Part shown: positions 49,345-57,874 of the stretch, piece by piece
Layout of the letters: every line of letters begins with the position of its first letter
How positions within the stretch are numbered: the stretch's first letter is position 1
Assembly: GCA_017446885.1 (NCBI GenBank)
Contig: JAFSOR010000023.1
Coordinates: forward strand, 1-64,000
Direction: 5' to 3'
Length of the DNA: 64,000 bases
Source: Spirochaetia bacterium
Lineage (GTDB): Bacteria; Spirochaetota; Spirochaetia; CADAEX01
Translations under genes and position numbers: made by a program
Notes under the pieces: generated by a model
The model's database searches: none
What the model was told of the DNA's origin: nothing
What the model saw: only the letters and a program-made list of their open reading frames with translations

Positions 49345-50288
49345 TGGCAAAGAAAGAGACGGCTGAAAATCTCCCTAAGCTTACAGTTCCCCAGCTCATA
49401 GACTACTGCAAGAATACTCTGGGGCTGACCTTCAACCTCATGGACGAGAAGAAGGCTGCAACATTCCTTTCCAGGCAGAACTACTTCTTCCGACTGGAGC
49501 AGTATCTGGGCATATGCACAAACAAGACCAGGAGCGGCAAATATATAGGGCTGGACTTCGGCCATCTGGTGGAGATGTCCACCATAGACATGTATCTGCG
49601 CAAAAAACTGTTCAAGATGGCCATAGACCTGGAGCACTACCTCAAGATGAAGCTGGTGGGCGACTGCCAGGAGAACCCTGCCGATGACGGCTACGAGGTG
49701 GTTGACGCTTTTCTTAAGGCTAATCCAAAGGTTGCATCCTCCATTAAGACAGGTTTCAAGCTTATCGGGTATTATGACAAGACTTTCTTCCGCTTCACAA
49801 AGGCTCCGGCTGTCTGGAATATTGTTGAGATGATGGACTTCAACGACTTCACCAGTTTCTATTCCTTCTATTATGATTATTTCCGCATGGAGGGGGGCTG
49901 GACCAAGCAGTTTGACGCTGTGCGCAGGATAAGGAACGCGGCGGCCCACAACTCCTGCATTCTCTGCTCATTCATCCCGAGACAGAAGGGGGATGTGGAG
50001 ACTATGCTGGAGCTTCTTGGCGGCAACTTGGGCATGAGTCAGGGAACTATATCCCAGATGATGGGGGTGCCGTTCCTCAACGACTTTACAGTGCTTCTGT
50101 CGGTCTACGTAAAAATGGCTACACATCCAAGCGTGCTCAAGAAGACCCTGAAGGAAGTACTGGAATTCTTCGAGGGACGCATGGTCCAGCACAAGGATTA
50201 TTTCGAAGGGTTCACAGAAGTCAAGAATGCCTACCGGTTTGCCAAGAGCGTTGTGGAGTTCTACAGCAAGAAGGTTGCAACGGTATAG
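49344..50288 (+). CDS. Abi-family (AbiD/AbiF-like) HEPN protein
   Basis: A 314-aa protein of the Abi_2 family of abortive-infection proteins. LTVPQLIDYCKNTLGLTF and KAATFLSRQNYFFRLEQYL form the N-terminal part, and the HEPN-type catalytic motif appears as RRIRNAAAHNSCIL (R-x4-6-H) near residue 197. Such motifs belong to RNA-cleaving toxins. The ATG shares its A with the carB stop (TGATG), an unusual physical link of a defence-type gene to a housekeeping gene. No Shine-Dalgarno other than coupling is seen. Function in defence is from family knowledge. Confidence 0.8.
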   Translation: MAKKETAENLPKLTVPQLIDYCKNTLGLTFNLMDEKKAATFLSRQNYFFRLEQYLGICTNKTRSGKYIGLDFGHLVEMSTIDMYLRKKLFKMAIDLEHYLKMKLVGDCQENPADDGYEVVDAFLKANPKVASSIKTGFKLIGYYDKTFFRFTKAPAVWNIVEMMDFNDFTSFYSFYYDYFRMEGGWTKQFDAVRRIRNAAAHNSCILCSFIPRQKGDVETMLELLGGNLGMSQGTISQMMGVPFLNDFTVLLSVYVKMATHPSVLKKTLKEVLEFFEGRMVQHKDYFEGFTEVKNAYRFAKSVVEFYSKKVATV

Positions 50289-50317
50289 TTGACCTCCCTT
50301 TGATAAAAGAGTATTCT
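50289..50317 (+). promoter_or_regulatory. Promoter of tRNA-Pro (CGG)
   Basis: TTGACC (50289-50294), a 17-nt spacer and TATTCT (50312-50317) lie 13 bp before the tRNA gene, immediately after the stop codon of the Abi gene. Confidence 0.65.
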
Positions 50318-50330
50318 AATTAGGCATTTA

Positions 50331-50403
50331 CGGGCAATAGCGCAGTTGGTAGCGCGCAACGTTCGGGACGTTGAGGTCGGCGGTTCGAATCCGCCTTGCC
50401 CGA
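50331..50403 (+). tRNA. tRNA-Pro (anticodon CGG)
   Basis: Cloverleaf by eye: acceptor CGGGCAA/TTGCCCG, D-arm GCGC/GCGC, anticodon stem CAACG/CGTTG with loop TTCGGGA giving anticodon CGG, T-arm GGCGG/CCGCC with TTCGAAT loop, discriminator A, no encoded CCA. Reads CCG. It marks the left edge of an accessory block. Confidence 0.95.
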
Positions 50404-50414
50404 TTAGTTTTATG

Positions 50415-50445
50415 AATATCGTCTGAAAAGGCGGTATTTTTTTTT
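50415..50445 (+). terminator. Terminator after tRNA-Pro (CGG)
   Basis: AATATCGTC pairs with GGCGGTATT (two G-U pairs) around a 6-nt loop and is followed by a run of T bases. Confidence 0.7.
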
Positions 50446-50481
50446 GCCCTAAAAAGCTAAAATCATAATAATTTTGGAATG

Positions 50482-50535
50482 TAATCGAAAAATATCATAA
50501 TTTTTGTTGATTATAATCGAAAAATATTATAAAAT
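50482..50535 (+). promoter_or_regulatory. Direct-repeat operator over the AAA-ATPase promoter
   Basis: TAATCGAAAAATATCATAA (50482-50500) and TAATCGAAAAATATTATAA (50514-50532) are 19-bp direct repeats 32 bp apart with one mismatch. The promoter TTGATT (50507-50512), 17-nt spacer, TAAAAT (50530-50535) runs through the second copy and ends 6 nt before the ATG. Binding to the second copy would cover the spacer and -10. Confidence 0.7.
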
Positions 50536-50541
50536 AGCCCT

Positions 50542-51693
50542 ATGAACACAATTCAGAGAGATTTGAAAAAAGTCATTGAGGCCAAGATAGGCAAAGGCAA
50601 AGTCATTGTTCTGATAGGACCGCGCCAGGTGGGAAAGACCACATTGCTCAAAGATATTCTGGCTTCATATTCATCTGAAAAACTGATACAGTTCTGGAAC
50701 TGCGACGAACCAGATATCCGTAGCGCCCTTGCAGATGCAAATTCAGCTCAGCTTAAAACCCTTGCTGGAAAATCAGAGTTCATTGTCATAGATGAGGCCC
50801 AGAGAATAAAGAATATAGGGCTTACCATAAAACTTTTGCACGATACATTCCCGCATGTCCAGCTGGCAGTTACTGGTTCATCGTCCTTGGACCTTTCCAA
50901 CACTATAAATGAGCCACTTACCGGTCGTAAGTTTGAGTATAATCTGTTCCCGTTTTCCACGCATGAACTTGTACAGAACACTTCGTTGCTCGATGAGCAG
51001 CGTATGCTGTCCACCCGGCTTGTCTACGGCTTATATCCAGATGTAGTGAACAACCCAGGGGATGAGAAAGAGATTCTTATGAACATAGTAAACAGCTATC
51101 TTTATAAGGATGTGTTTGAATTCCAGGATATCAGGAAGCCTGCAGTGATCCAGAAACTACTCCAGGCCCTTGCTTTCCAGATCGGAGGCGAAGTCTCTTT
51201 CAACGAACTTGGCAACCTGCTTGGAATTGATACTGCCACTGTTCAGCGTTATGTGGATCTGCTTGAGAAAGCATATATAATTTTTCATCTTCATTCATAC
51301 AGCAGGAATGTACGCAACGAGCTTAAGAAGAGCATCAAAATCTACTTCTATGATAATGGGGTCAGGAATGCTCTTATATCAAATTTCTCGACAGCAGAGC
51401 TTCGAAACGATACTGGTGCGCTGTGGGAGAACTTCCTTGTGAGCGAACGGCTTAAGAATAATGCTTTCAATAATATAATGGCAAGGTATTATTTCTGGCG
51501 GACCGCTCAAAAGCAGGAGATTGATTTTCTTGAGGAGAAGGATGGAAAGCTTTCAGCTTGGGAATTCAAGTACAACGAGAAGAAGGCAAACAGCAGATGT
51601 CCCCTTACATTCTCGAACAATTACCCGGGCACACCTTTTGCGGTGGTGACTCCTAAGAATTATTTGGAGTTTGTGGGCGGGGAGGGTATATAA
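50542..51693 (+). CDS. AAA-type ATPase with DUF4143 C-terminus
   Basis: A 383-aa ATPase. Walker A is GPRQVGKTTLLKDI near residue 27, Walker B EFIVIDEAQRI near 80. The C-terminal half has the DUF4143 pattern (LGIDTATVQRYVDLLEKAYIIFHL, a helix-turn-helix-like segment, then YFYDNGVRNALISNF and FWRTAQKQEIDFLEEKDGKLSAWEFKY, the latter resembling a degraded restriction-endonuclease-like D-x-n-E-x-K core). This family is common in genomic islands, function unknown. The ATG lies 6 nt after the -10, without a Shine-Dalgarno. It is followed after 6 bp by the DUF262 pair. Confidence 0.85.
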   Translation: MNTIQRDLKKVIEAKIGKGKVIVLIGPRQVGKTTLLKDILASYSSEKLIQFWNCDEPDIRSALADANSAQLKTLAGKSEFIVIDEAQRIKNIGLTIKLLHDTFPHVQLAVTGSSSLDLSNTINEPLTGRKFEYNLFPFSTHELVQNTSLLDEQRMLSTRLVYGLYPDVVNNPGDEKEILMNIVNSYLYKDVFEFQDIRKPAVIQKLLQALAFQIGGEVSFNELGNLLGIDTATVQRYVDLLEKAYIIFHLHSYSRNVRNELKKSIKIYFYDNGVRNALISNFSTAELRNDTGALWENFLVSERLKNNAFNNIMARYYFWRTAQKQEIDFLEEKDGKLSAWEFKYNEKKANSRCPLTFSNNYPGTPFAVVTPKNYLEFVGGEGI

Positions 51694-51699
51694 TAAATT

Positions 51700-53031
51700 A
51701 TGGCAAAAGTAAAAAAACAAATTAGTTTCGAAGATGCCTCCCGGATAGCTCCAGCTCAGATTATGGACGTTCAGTCTCTGCTTTCGGAAAATTTATCTAT
51801 ACCTGATTATCAAAGACCATATAAGTGGAGCATAAAAAATATAACAGATCTTCTGGTAGACACAGATAATGCAATAAATGAGGGAGAAAAATACAGTTCG
51901 TTTCGGTACAGGGTTGGAACGATAATTCTTCACTATAATGAGAAATCAAATTCTTATGATATTGTAGATGGGCAACAGAGGTGTATTTCCTTTTTGTTAT
52001 TAAAGCTATATCTTGAACCGGATATGTCTGATTGCAGTTTGTTGAATACCAGTTTCTCTCATCCTGACAGTCAAGCAAACATACATGCAAATTATCAGTT
52101 TATCAGGGATTGGTTTGCTGCCAAAAAAGATACTGATAAAAAGCGTTTTCTAGGAGCCTTTTCTAAGTTGTTGGAAGTGGTTGTGCTTGTTGTACCTAAA
52201 GAATCCGAGGCTTTTCAGCTTTTTGATTCGCAAAATACGAGAGGTAGAGAATTAGATCCTCATGATTTGCTGAAAGCATATCATTTGAGAGAAATGAGAA
52301 GTTATCCATATGAGATGCAGAGGGCGGTTACGAAGTGGGAGGCTGTAAAGCCTATTAAAATTAAAGAACTATTCAACAAGTACTTGTTCCCGATTATGAA
52401 CTGGACACATTATCAAAAAAATCGGGCATTTACTGCTAAGGAAATAGATGTTTATAAGGGGATTAACGAAGCGTCATCCTATTCGTATGCATCAAGAGTG
52501 AAAAAGGCTATGCCAGCATTTCAGATCTCGGAGCAGTTTATAGCTGGAACTGATTTCTTTGAGATGGTTGAATATTACCTTTATTTGCTTAAGTTTGTGA
52601 AGGAAGAGGTTTACAAATATATCTATCAGGATGAAAAAATAAGAATGATCCTGGAGGAAAGCAAGTCAGTTGGCTTTTGTTATGCAAAGCAGTTATTTGA
52701 ATGTGCAGTGTTCTGTTATTACGACAGATTTAGGAATTTTGATCCGCAGGTTGTTAAGAAGCTTTTTACCTGGGCATTTATGATTCGTGTTGATATGGAG
52801 AACCTTCCATTTGATACGATAAACAGATATGCGCTTGGTATTAATGATAACTCAAATTACTCAAACAGTATTCCGATGTTTTCTATAATCAAAAATGCGA
52901 GAATTCATACAGAGGTGGCAAGTGTACCGGTTACAGTTCTCCGTACGCCTGATGAAGCAAGGAATAAGAAAAACTGGAATGAATTGTATATTGCCCTTAA
53001 GAGAATAAATGGTTATGGAGAGGTAAAATAA
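51700..53031 (+). CDS. DUF262 protein (first of a pair)
   Basis: A 443-aa protein with an N-terminal DUF262 (ParB-like nucleotidase) domain: SIPDYQRPYKWSIKNITDLL and IVDGQQRCISFLLLKLYL with the DGQQR catalytic motif, then FDSQNTRGRELDPHDLLKAYHL. The rest is helical and no HNH motif can be seen, unlike its neighbour. DUF262 proteins are parts of type IV modification-dependent restriction (GmrSD type) and other phage defences. Base composition is visibly A/T-rich against the flanking genes, as expected for a gene gained by transfer. It is adjacent to its partner, with a direct join (stop then ATG). Confidence 0.85.
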   Translation: MAKVKKQISFEDASRIAPAQIMDVQSLLSENLSIPDYQRPYKWSIKNITDLLVDTDNAINEGEKYSSFRYRVGTIILHYNEKSNSYDIVDGQQRCISFLLLKLYLEPDMSDCSLLNTSFSHPDSQANIHANYQFIRDWFAAKKDTDKKRFLGAFSKLLEVVVLVVPKESEAFQLFDSQNTRGRELDPHDLLKAYHLREMRSYPYEMQRAVTKWEAVKPIKIKELFNKYLFPIMNWTHYQKNRAFTAKEIDVYKGINEASSYSYASRVKKAMPAFQISEQFIAGTDFFEMVEYYLYLLKFVKEEVYKYIYQDEKIRMILEESKSVGFCYAKQLFECAVFCYYDRFRNFDPQVVKKLFTWAFMIRVDMENLPFDTINRYALGINDNSNYSNSIPMFSIIKNARIHTEVASVPVTVLRTPDEARNKKNWNELYIALKRINGYGEVK

Positions 53032-54939
53032 ATGGAAGATAAACGAATTACAGAATTTTCCATATACGACCCTTCAGCACATAAAACAATTTTTAGTGAT
53101 ACATCAATATCGTATGTGATTCCTTTATATCAAAGGGCATTTGCTTGGGAAGATAAGGAAATTGTACAGCTTATCGATGATATCAATGATTTTGATAATA
53201 AGAATGGACGCTCTTATTATCTTGGCGCTGTTATTGTTTCCAAAGAAGGAAGTTGCTACGAAGTGATTGATGGACAGCAGAGACTTACGGCGTTGTTTCT
53301 TTTATTGAATTATTTAGGTATGCCGATGGAGAGTATCCTTTCCTTTGAATGCAGGAAAAAGTCGGATTATACATTGCAAATGATTGTCGACGATAAAGCA
53401 ATCACAATTGATGATATAGATGACAGCCTACTTAATGGAAAAAAGATTATAGAAAATGAATTAGGAAAATACACTGATTACGAGAAAAAAGTGTTTATCA
53501 ATAAATTATCATCAGTGAAAATATATCGGATTGAAGTTCCTGACAATACAGATCTTAATCATTATTTTGAGATTATGAACACCCGTGGTGAACAGCTTGA
53601 GCAGCAGGATATTCTAAAAGCTCAGTTACTGAGCTACTTAGATAATGGTTATATGGCTACATTTTCTAAAATATGGGATGCCTGCAGCGATATGACTGGT
53701 TATGTTCAAATGCATTTTGATACGGAATTACGTGCTGAGATATTTGGCTCAGAATGGGAGAATGAGCCAAACTGTAAGATTAAAGTGCGTGATGGCAGAA
53801 AAAGTGGGAAAAGTATACGGGAAATTATTGATCCTAAATTTGTTGTTGATCATAAAAGTGAAATCGCAGATTCCGATGATAGGGTCAGATTTGAGAGTAT
53901 TATTACATTCCCATATTTCTTACTGCATGTTTTAAAAATCTATGTATGGGCAAATGGGATTGATGCACATATAAATGAATTGCTTGATGACAAGAAGTTG
54001 TCGGATACCTTTACGAGTGTTATTGAGGAAGGGACAAAGGGTGGTTCTTCTCTTGACAAAGCTACTTTTTCCAAGGGTTTTATTAAATGCCTTCTGAAAT
54101 GTAGATTCCTTTTTGACAAATACATTGTTAAAAGAGAATTTGTAAATGACGATTCAGATGGAGATTGGAGCATAAAAACATTTCATTCTTCCGGAATGTA
54201 CTCGAAGAAAAAGCCATATTATTCAAATAGCTATATTGGTGTAAAAGGAGAATGGAAGCAGACATATGATGCAAGGCATAAGAGAGTTCTCATGCTTCAG
54301 GCTTTGCTTAGAGTATCCTATACATCACCCAAGATCATGCACTGGATTACGGAACTTCTTAAATGGCTGTATACAGATTCAAATGGATGGGATATGAGTG
54401 CATTTGAAGGCGTGATTGAAGATTATATATGTTTTGGATCGGAAAGCAATACAAACGGAAGTGTTACCGTTATGGATTATATTGAAGCCGGTGATTATGA
54501 TATGGGTGTAAATACACCGCATCTGATCTTTAATTATCTGGACTATCTACTTTGGAAGAATAATCAGAGTAAATACTCGAATTTTGTATTTGAGTTCCGA
54601 AATTCTGTAGAACATTGGTATCCGCAGCATCCATCAGAGGGTACATTCGAGCAGTGGGCTCCGGATGAAGGTGTTAATAATTTTGGAAACCTGTGTATTA
54701 TCCAAAGAAATGTTAATTCAAAATTCTCGAATATATCACCGGAATCGAAGCAAAGTACTTTTGAGGATATGATATCAAAGGGAAGCATTAAGCTTCGAAT
54801 CATGGCAGAGATTATCAGAAAGATGAATACAGATGGTGTTAATTCAAATAAGGAATGGAAGGAAAGTGCCTATATAGAGCATGGGATTGAGATGCTAGAT
54901 ATTTTGAGGAACGCATGCGATACCGCCAAAAACAAGTGA
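53032..54939 (+). CDS. DUF262 + DUF1524 (HNH) protein (second of a pair)
   Basis: A 635-aa protein in two parts. The N-terminal DUF262 domain has YVIPLYQRAFAWEDKEIVQL, VIDGQQRLTALFLLLNYL and FEIMNTRGEQLEQQDILKAQLL. The C-terminal DUF1524 nuclease domain shows NSVEHWYPQHP (the H of the H-N-H fold) and NNFGNLCIIQRNVNSKFSN. Together these give the same domains as GmrSD, which cuts phage DNA bearing modified cytosines; the actual target here is not known. It starts at the base after the previous stop. Codon use is A/T-rich like its partner. Confidence 0.88.
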   Translation: MEDKRITEFSIYDPSAHKTIFSDTSISYVIPLYQRAFAWEDKEIVQLIDDINDFDNKNGRSYYLGAVIVSKEGSCYEVIDGQQRLTALFLLLNYLGMPMESILSFECRKKSDYTLQMIVDDKAITIDDIDDSLLNGKKIIENELGKYTDYEKKVFINKLSSVKIYRIEVPDNTDLNHYFEIMNTRGEQLEQQDILKAQLLSYLDNGYMATFSKIWDACSDMTGYVQMHFDTELRAEIFGSEWENEPNCKIKVRDGRKSGKSIREIIDPKFVVDHKSEIADSDDRVRFESIITFPYFLLHVLKIYVWANGIDAHINELLDDKKLSDTFTSVIEEGTKGGSSLDKATFSKGFIKCLLKCRFLFDKYIVKREFVNDDSDGDWSIKTFHSSGMYSKKKPYYSNSYIGVKGEWKQTYDARHKRVLMLQALLRVSYTSPKIMHWITELLKWLYTDSNGWDMSAFEGVIEDYICFGSESNTNGSVTVMDYIEAGDYDMGVNTPHLIFNYLDYLLWKNNQSKYSNFVFEFRNSVEHWYPQHPSEGTFEQWAPDEGVNNFGNLCIIQRNVNSKFSNISPESKQSTFEDMISKGSIKLRIMAEIIRKMNTDGVNSNKEWKESAYIEHGIEMLDILRNACDTAKNK

Positions 54940-55007
54940 AATAGACAAATGAGGTATACCATATCCAAAGAAGGGTTTCGCTTGTTGTATTTGCTTGGCA
55001 GGGCTTA

Positions 55008-55090
55008 GTGTAAAGTTCGGAGAAGCTTACACAAAAATCACTGTAAGATTACTGTAAAGATTACACAAAAAATCAAATCTATGTTATAAT
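55008..55090 (+). promoter_or_regulatory. Promoter and repeated TTACAC/TGTAA motifs before the second fic gene
   Basis: GTGTAA (55008-55013) faces TTACAC (55027-55032), and TTACACAAAAA recurs 34 bp further (55061). In between lies ACTGTAAGATT followed by ACTGTAAAGATT. The -10 TATAAT (55085-55090) with a weak TACACA -35 (55062-55067, 17-nt spacer) ends 6 nt before the ATG. An 18-bp part of this region (55047-55064) recurs exactly inside the fic gene at 55930-55947. The rest of the gap from 54940 shows nothing recognisable. Confidence 0.6.
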
Positions 55091-55096
55091 AATTGC

Positions 55097-56131
55097 ATGA
55101 AAGAACTGGATTTTGAGCAATATATCCGCCACACTGATGCCAGCAAGAAAGACAAGAAACTAGCATGGTCTACAGCTATCGGTCTGCAGCAGGTGGATGG
55201 TCTTAAACCCTCAGAATATCTATACGAGACAGCAAAACGCAATATAGAGGGGGAGCTTACATTTGAGGAAGCCAAAAAACTCATCGATTCTTATTATCTG
55301 ACTCAAAAAGCCCGTCATGAAGATGAACGTACAGAGGAAGCAGACAAGGTTTCAAGCCGCATAGCCCAGCTTCTTAGTGAACCATCTTTCAACTTTACTC
55401 CTTATTTCTTGATTGCTATTCATAAACGTCTGTTTGATGGTATTTTCAAATTTGCAGGCAAAATACGTGATTATGATATAACAAAACGAGAGTGGGTTTT
55501 GGATGGTGATACGGTAATGTATGGCGCAGCATTTGACCTTGATAATGCTCTTGTTTATGATTTTAAACAGGAACAGTCTTTCGATTACAGTGACCCTTTC
55601 AGCGATGCGACAATAAAGCATATCACTTTCTTTGTATCAAGGTTATGGCAGATTCATCCTTTCGGGGAAGGGAATACCAGGACTACAGCAGTTTTTGTAA
55701 TTAAATACCTACGCTCACTAGGATACAAGGCAGATAACGATATTTTCGCAGACAATAGCTGGTATTTCCGTAATGCCCTTGTAAGAGCTAACTATACGAA
55801 TGTGCAGAGGGGAATCCAAGAGAATCAAGTATTTCTGGAACGTTTTTTCCGCAATCTCTTGCTGGATGAACATAATGAGCTTAAGAATAGATTTACTCAT
55901 ATTAGATACACTGAAAAAATTGCTCAAAAGATTACTGTAAAGATTACTGTAAATCAGCAGGCAATAATCGATGAAATTAGAAAAAATCCTTTTATAACAC
56001 AGCAACAGCTTTCAGATATTGTAGGTATTGCCAGGTTTAATATCAACCGAAATATGAAAAAGCTTAAAGAAAATGGTATAATAAAGCGTATCGGCTCAGA
56101 TAAGGCTGGTCGCTGGGAAGTTATAAAATAA
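55097..56131 (+). CDS. Fic family protein with C-terminal winged helix
   Basis: A 344-aa Fic protein, different in layout from the one at 7277. The N-terminal part (KLAWSTAIGLQQVDGLKPSEYL and EGELTFEEAKKLI) resembles the VbhA-type antitoxin helix fused in front, as in many self-contained Fic proteins. The active loop reads HPFGEGNTRT near residue 187, a variant with Thr for the usual Gly and without the last Arg of GNGRxxR, common in one Fic subfamily. The C-terminus carries a winged helix (NPFITQQQLSDIVGIARFNINRNMKKLKENGII). The start has no Shine-Dalgarno and lies 6 nt after a TATAAT box. Target protein unknown. Confidence 0.87.
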   Translation: MKELDFEQYIRHTDASKKDKKLAWSTAIGLQQVDGLKPSEYLYETAKRNIEGELTFEEAKKLIDSYYLTQKARHEDERTEEADKVSSRIAQLLSEPSFNFTPYFLIAIHKRLFDGIFKFAGKIRDYDITKREWVLDGDTVMYGAAFDLDNALVYDFKQEQSFDYSDPFSDATIKHITFFVSRLWQIHPFGEGNTRTTAVFVIKYLRSLGYKADNDIFADNSWYFRNALVRANYTNVQRGIQENQVFLERFFRNLLLDEHNELKNRFTHIRYTEKIAQKITVKITVNQQAIIDEIRKNPFITQQQLSDIVGIARFNINRNMKKLKENGIIKRIGSDKAGRWEVIK

Positions 56132-56149
56132 AAATACGGAGGTACTGCT

Positions 56150-57139
56150 ATGACAAACATTCCATATATTGACCTGCACTGCCATCTGGATGGCTCAATC
56201 ACCGTGGACATTGCCCGGAAACTGGCGGCACTGCAGAATATTGAGCTTCCTGCTTCTGATGCAGAGCTTGAGAGCCGGCTCTCTGTTCCAGAAAGCTGCG
56301 AGGACTTGAACGAATTTCTGGAATGTTTTGCCCTGCCATGCTCTCTGATGCAGACTAAGGAGGGGATAACTGAGTCTGTGCACCTGGTTCAGGAATATAT
56401 GAAGAGCCAGGGTCTTGCATACCTGGAGCTCCGGTTTGCCCCTCAGAAACACTGCGACAATGGTCTTTCCCAGCGTGATGCAATAGAGGCGGCTCTGGCT
56501 GGTCTTAAGATGTCAGACCTCCACACCAACCTTATCCTGTGCCTTATGCGGGACAGAGGGAATGAGAAAGAGAACCTGGAGACTGTGGAGCTTGCCAGGG
56601 AATATCTGGTAAAAGACGGCGGTGTTGTGGCTGTAGACCTGGCTGGAGCCGAGGCACTGTTCCATACCGACCAGTTTGCAGAACCTTTTAAAAAGGCCAG
56701 GGAATACGGAATTCCATTCACAATCCACGCAGGCGAGGCCGACGGTGCAAAAAGTGTAAAGGACGCCCTTGACTACGGTGCTTCCCGCATAGGTCACGGT
56801 GTGCGGACTGCCGAGGATCTGGCACTTCTGGAATATCTAATCAAGAACCAGATTCCCCTTGAGATGTGCCCTAACTCCAACCGGCAGACCAAGGCGGTGG
56901 ACGATATGTCAAAGTATCCTATCCGGGATTACCTGGCAAAAGGGGTCAAGGTTACTGTGAACACCGACGACCCTGCTATATGCCGCACCACTATTGCCAA
57001 AGAGTTTGAGTATCTGGAGAAGAAGTTCGGCATTACTGCCGGAGAAAAGAAGATTATGATGCTGAATGCTGTGGATGCCGCCTTTACAGACGATTCCACA
57101 AAGGCAGCTCTGAGGGCTGAAGTAGAGTCAGCTTTTTAA
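56150..57139 (+). CDS. add: Adenosine deaminase
   Basis: Zinc enzyme converting adenosine to inosine, 329 aa. DLHCHLDGSI near the start carries two zinc His, TIHAGEADG the third with the catalytic Glu following, RIGHGVR, and VTVNTDDPAI the late Asp pair. All landmarks of the family are present. A Shine-Dalgarno CGGAGG precedes the ATG. It overlaps the convergent trmH end by 12 bp. Confidence 0.94.
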   Translation: MTNIPYIDLHCHLDGSITVDIARKLAALQNIELPASDAELESRLSVPESCEDLNEFLECFALPCSLMQTKEGITESVHLVQEYMKSQGLAYLELRFAPQKHCDNGLSQRDAIEAALAGLKMSDLHTNLILCLMRDRGNEKENLETVELAREYLVKDGGVVAVDLAGAEALFHTDQFAEPFKKAREYGIPFTIHAGEADGAKSVKDALDYGASRIGHGVRTAEDLALLEYLIKNQIPLEMCPNSNRQTKAVDDMSKYPIRDYLAKGVKVTVNTDDPAICRTTIAKEFEYLEKKFGITAGEKKIMMLNAVDAAFTDDSTKAALRAEVESAF

Positions 57140-57874
57140 AAGAGAAGCTGCCCAGGCCTGGGCTGCAATGCCGAAAGCCACACCTACATTCACCGACCGC
57201 TTTATGCCGTAGATAGGGATAGAGACTATCCCACGGCTCTCTCTGGCCATTGCCATAAGTTCCGGGCTTACACCTGTCTCCTCGCTTCCAAGAATCATTA
57301 TTCCCTCTTTCGGGAATTGGAATTCATCAAGCGGTGTGCCCCCTGTCTCCAGTGAAAAAACTGGTTTATCAATTAGTTGATTTTTAGACATGATGCTCCA
57401 GGGGAGTATGGCATCGGTTCCCATGGCGCTCCGCTTGGCACGGCTCTGGGCTGGGGTAGGGGTGTCGGGCGAAAGTAGCACTTCCTTGAAGCAGAATGAT
57501 TCTGCAGTGCGGAATATTGAGCCCACGTTGAAAGGGGACCGTATGTCCTCAAGGTACACCGAGATTGGCAGCACCCTGCGTACTGCACCCGGAATGTCGG
57601 TATCCAGAGCCATATCCCAGTCGGCCACCTGAATTCCGGCTTTGTCCATGAGTTTATACTTATAACTGTTGATTGAACGCAAAAAAATGCCCTGGTCGGT
57701 GTTCTCCAGCCTTAATTCAGGCTCCTCCAGGGCAGTGCGCAGTATCATGATAAGGTAGGTGGTATCTACCGGATAGCCCCTGCGCAGGGCTTTTTCTGCA
57801 TCTTGCAAAATTCTGGCTGCCTTGCGGCAGCGCAAAAGTGGTTCTAGAGATCTGAACTTCTTCTCTGTAAACAT
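57128..57874 (-). CDS. SpoU/TrmH-family RNA 2'-O-methyltransferase
   Basis: A 248-aa methyltransferase. The knotted SPOUT fold is clear: LEDIRSPFNVGSIFRTAESF (motif 1), MILGSEETGVSPELMA (motif 2) and IPIYGIKRSVNVGVAFGIAAQAWA (motif 3). About 90 N-terminal residues form a helical extra domain. Target could be rRNA or tRNA. The ATG shares bases with the flgM stop (TGATG), so it is translated from the same transcript. Confidence 0.88.
   Translation of the reverse strand: MFTEKKFRSLEPLLRCRKAARILQDAEKALRRGYPVDTTYLIMILRTALEEPELRLENTDQGIFLRSINSYKYKLMDKAGIQVADWDMALDTDIPGAVRRVLPISVYLEDIRSPFNVGSIFRTAESFCFKEVLLSPDTPTPAQSRAKRSAMGTDAILPWSIMSKNQLIDKPVFSLETGGTPLDEFQFPKEGIMILGSEETGVSPELMAMARESRGIVSIPIYGIKRSVNVGVAFGIAAQAWAASLLKS

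Noticed and set aside
49344-56131. Integrated prophage or transposon
   Set aside because: No integrase, transposase, phage structural gene or flanking duplicated tRNA end was found; only cargo-type defence genes are seen.
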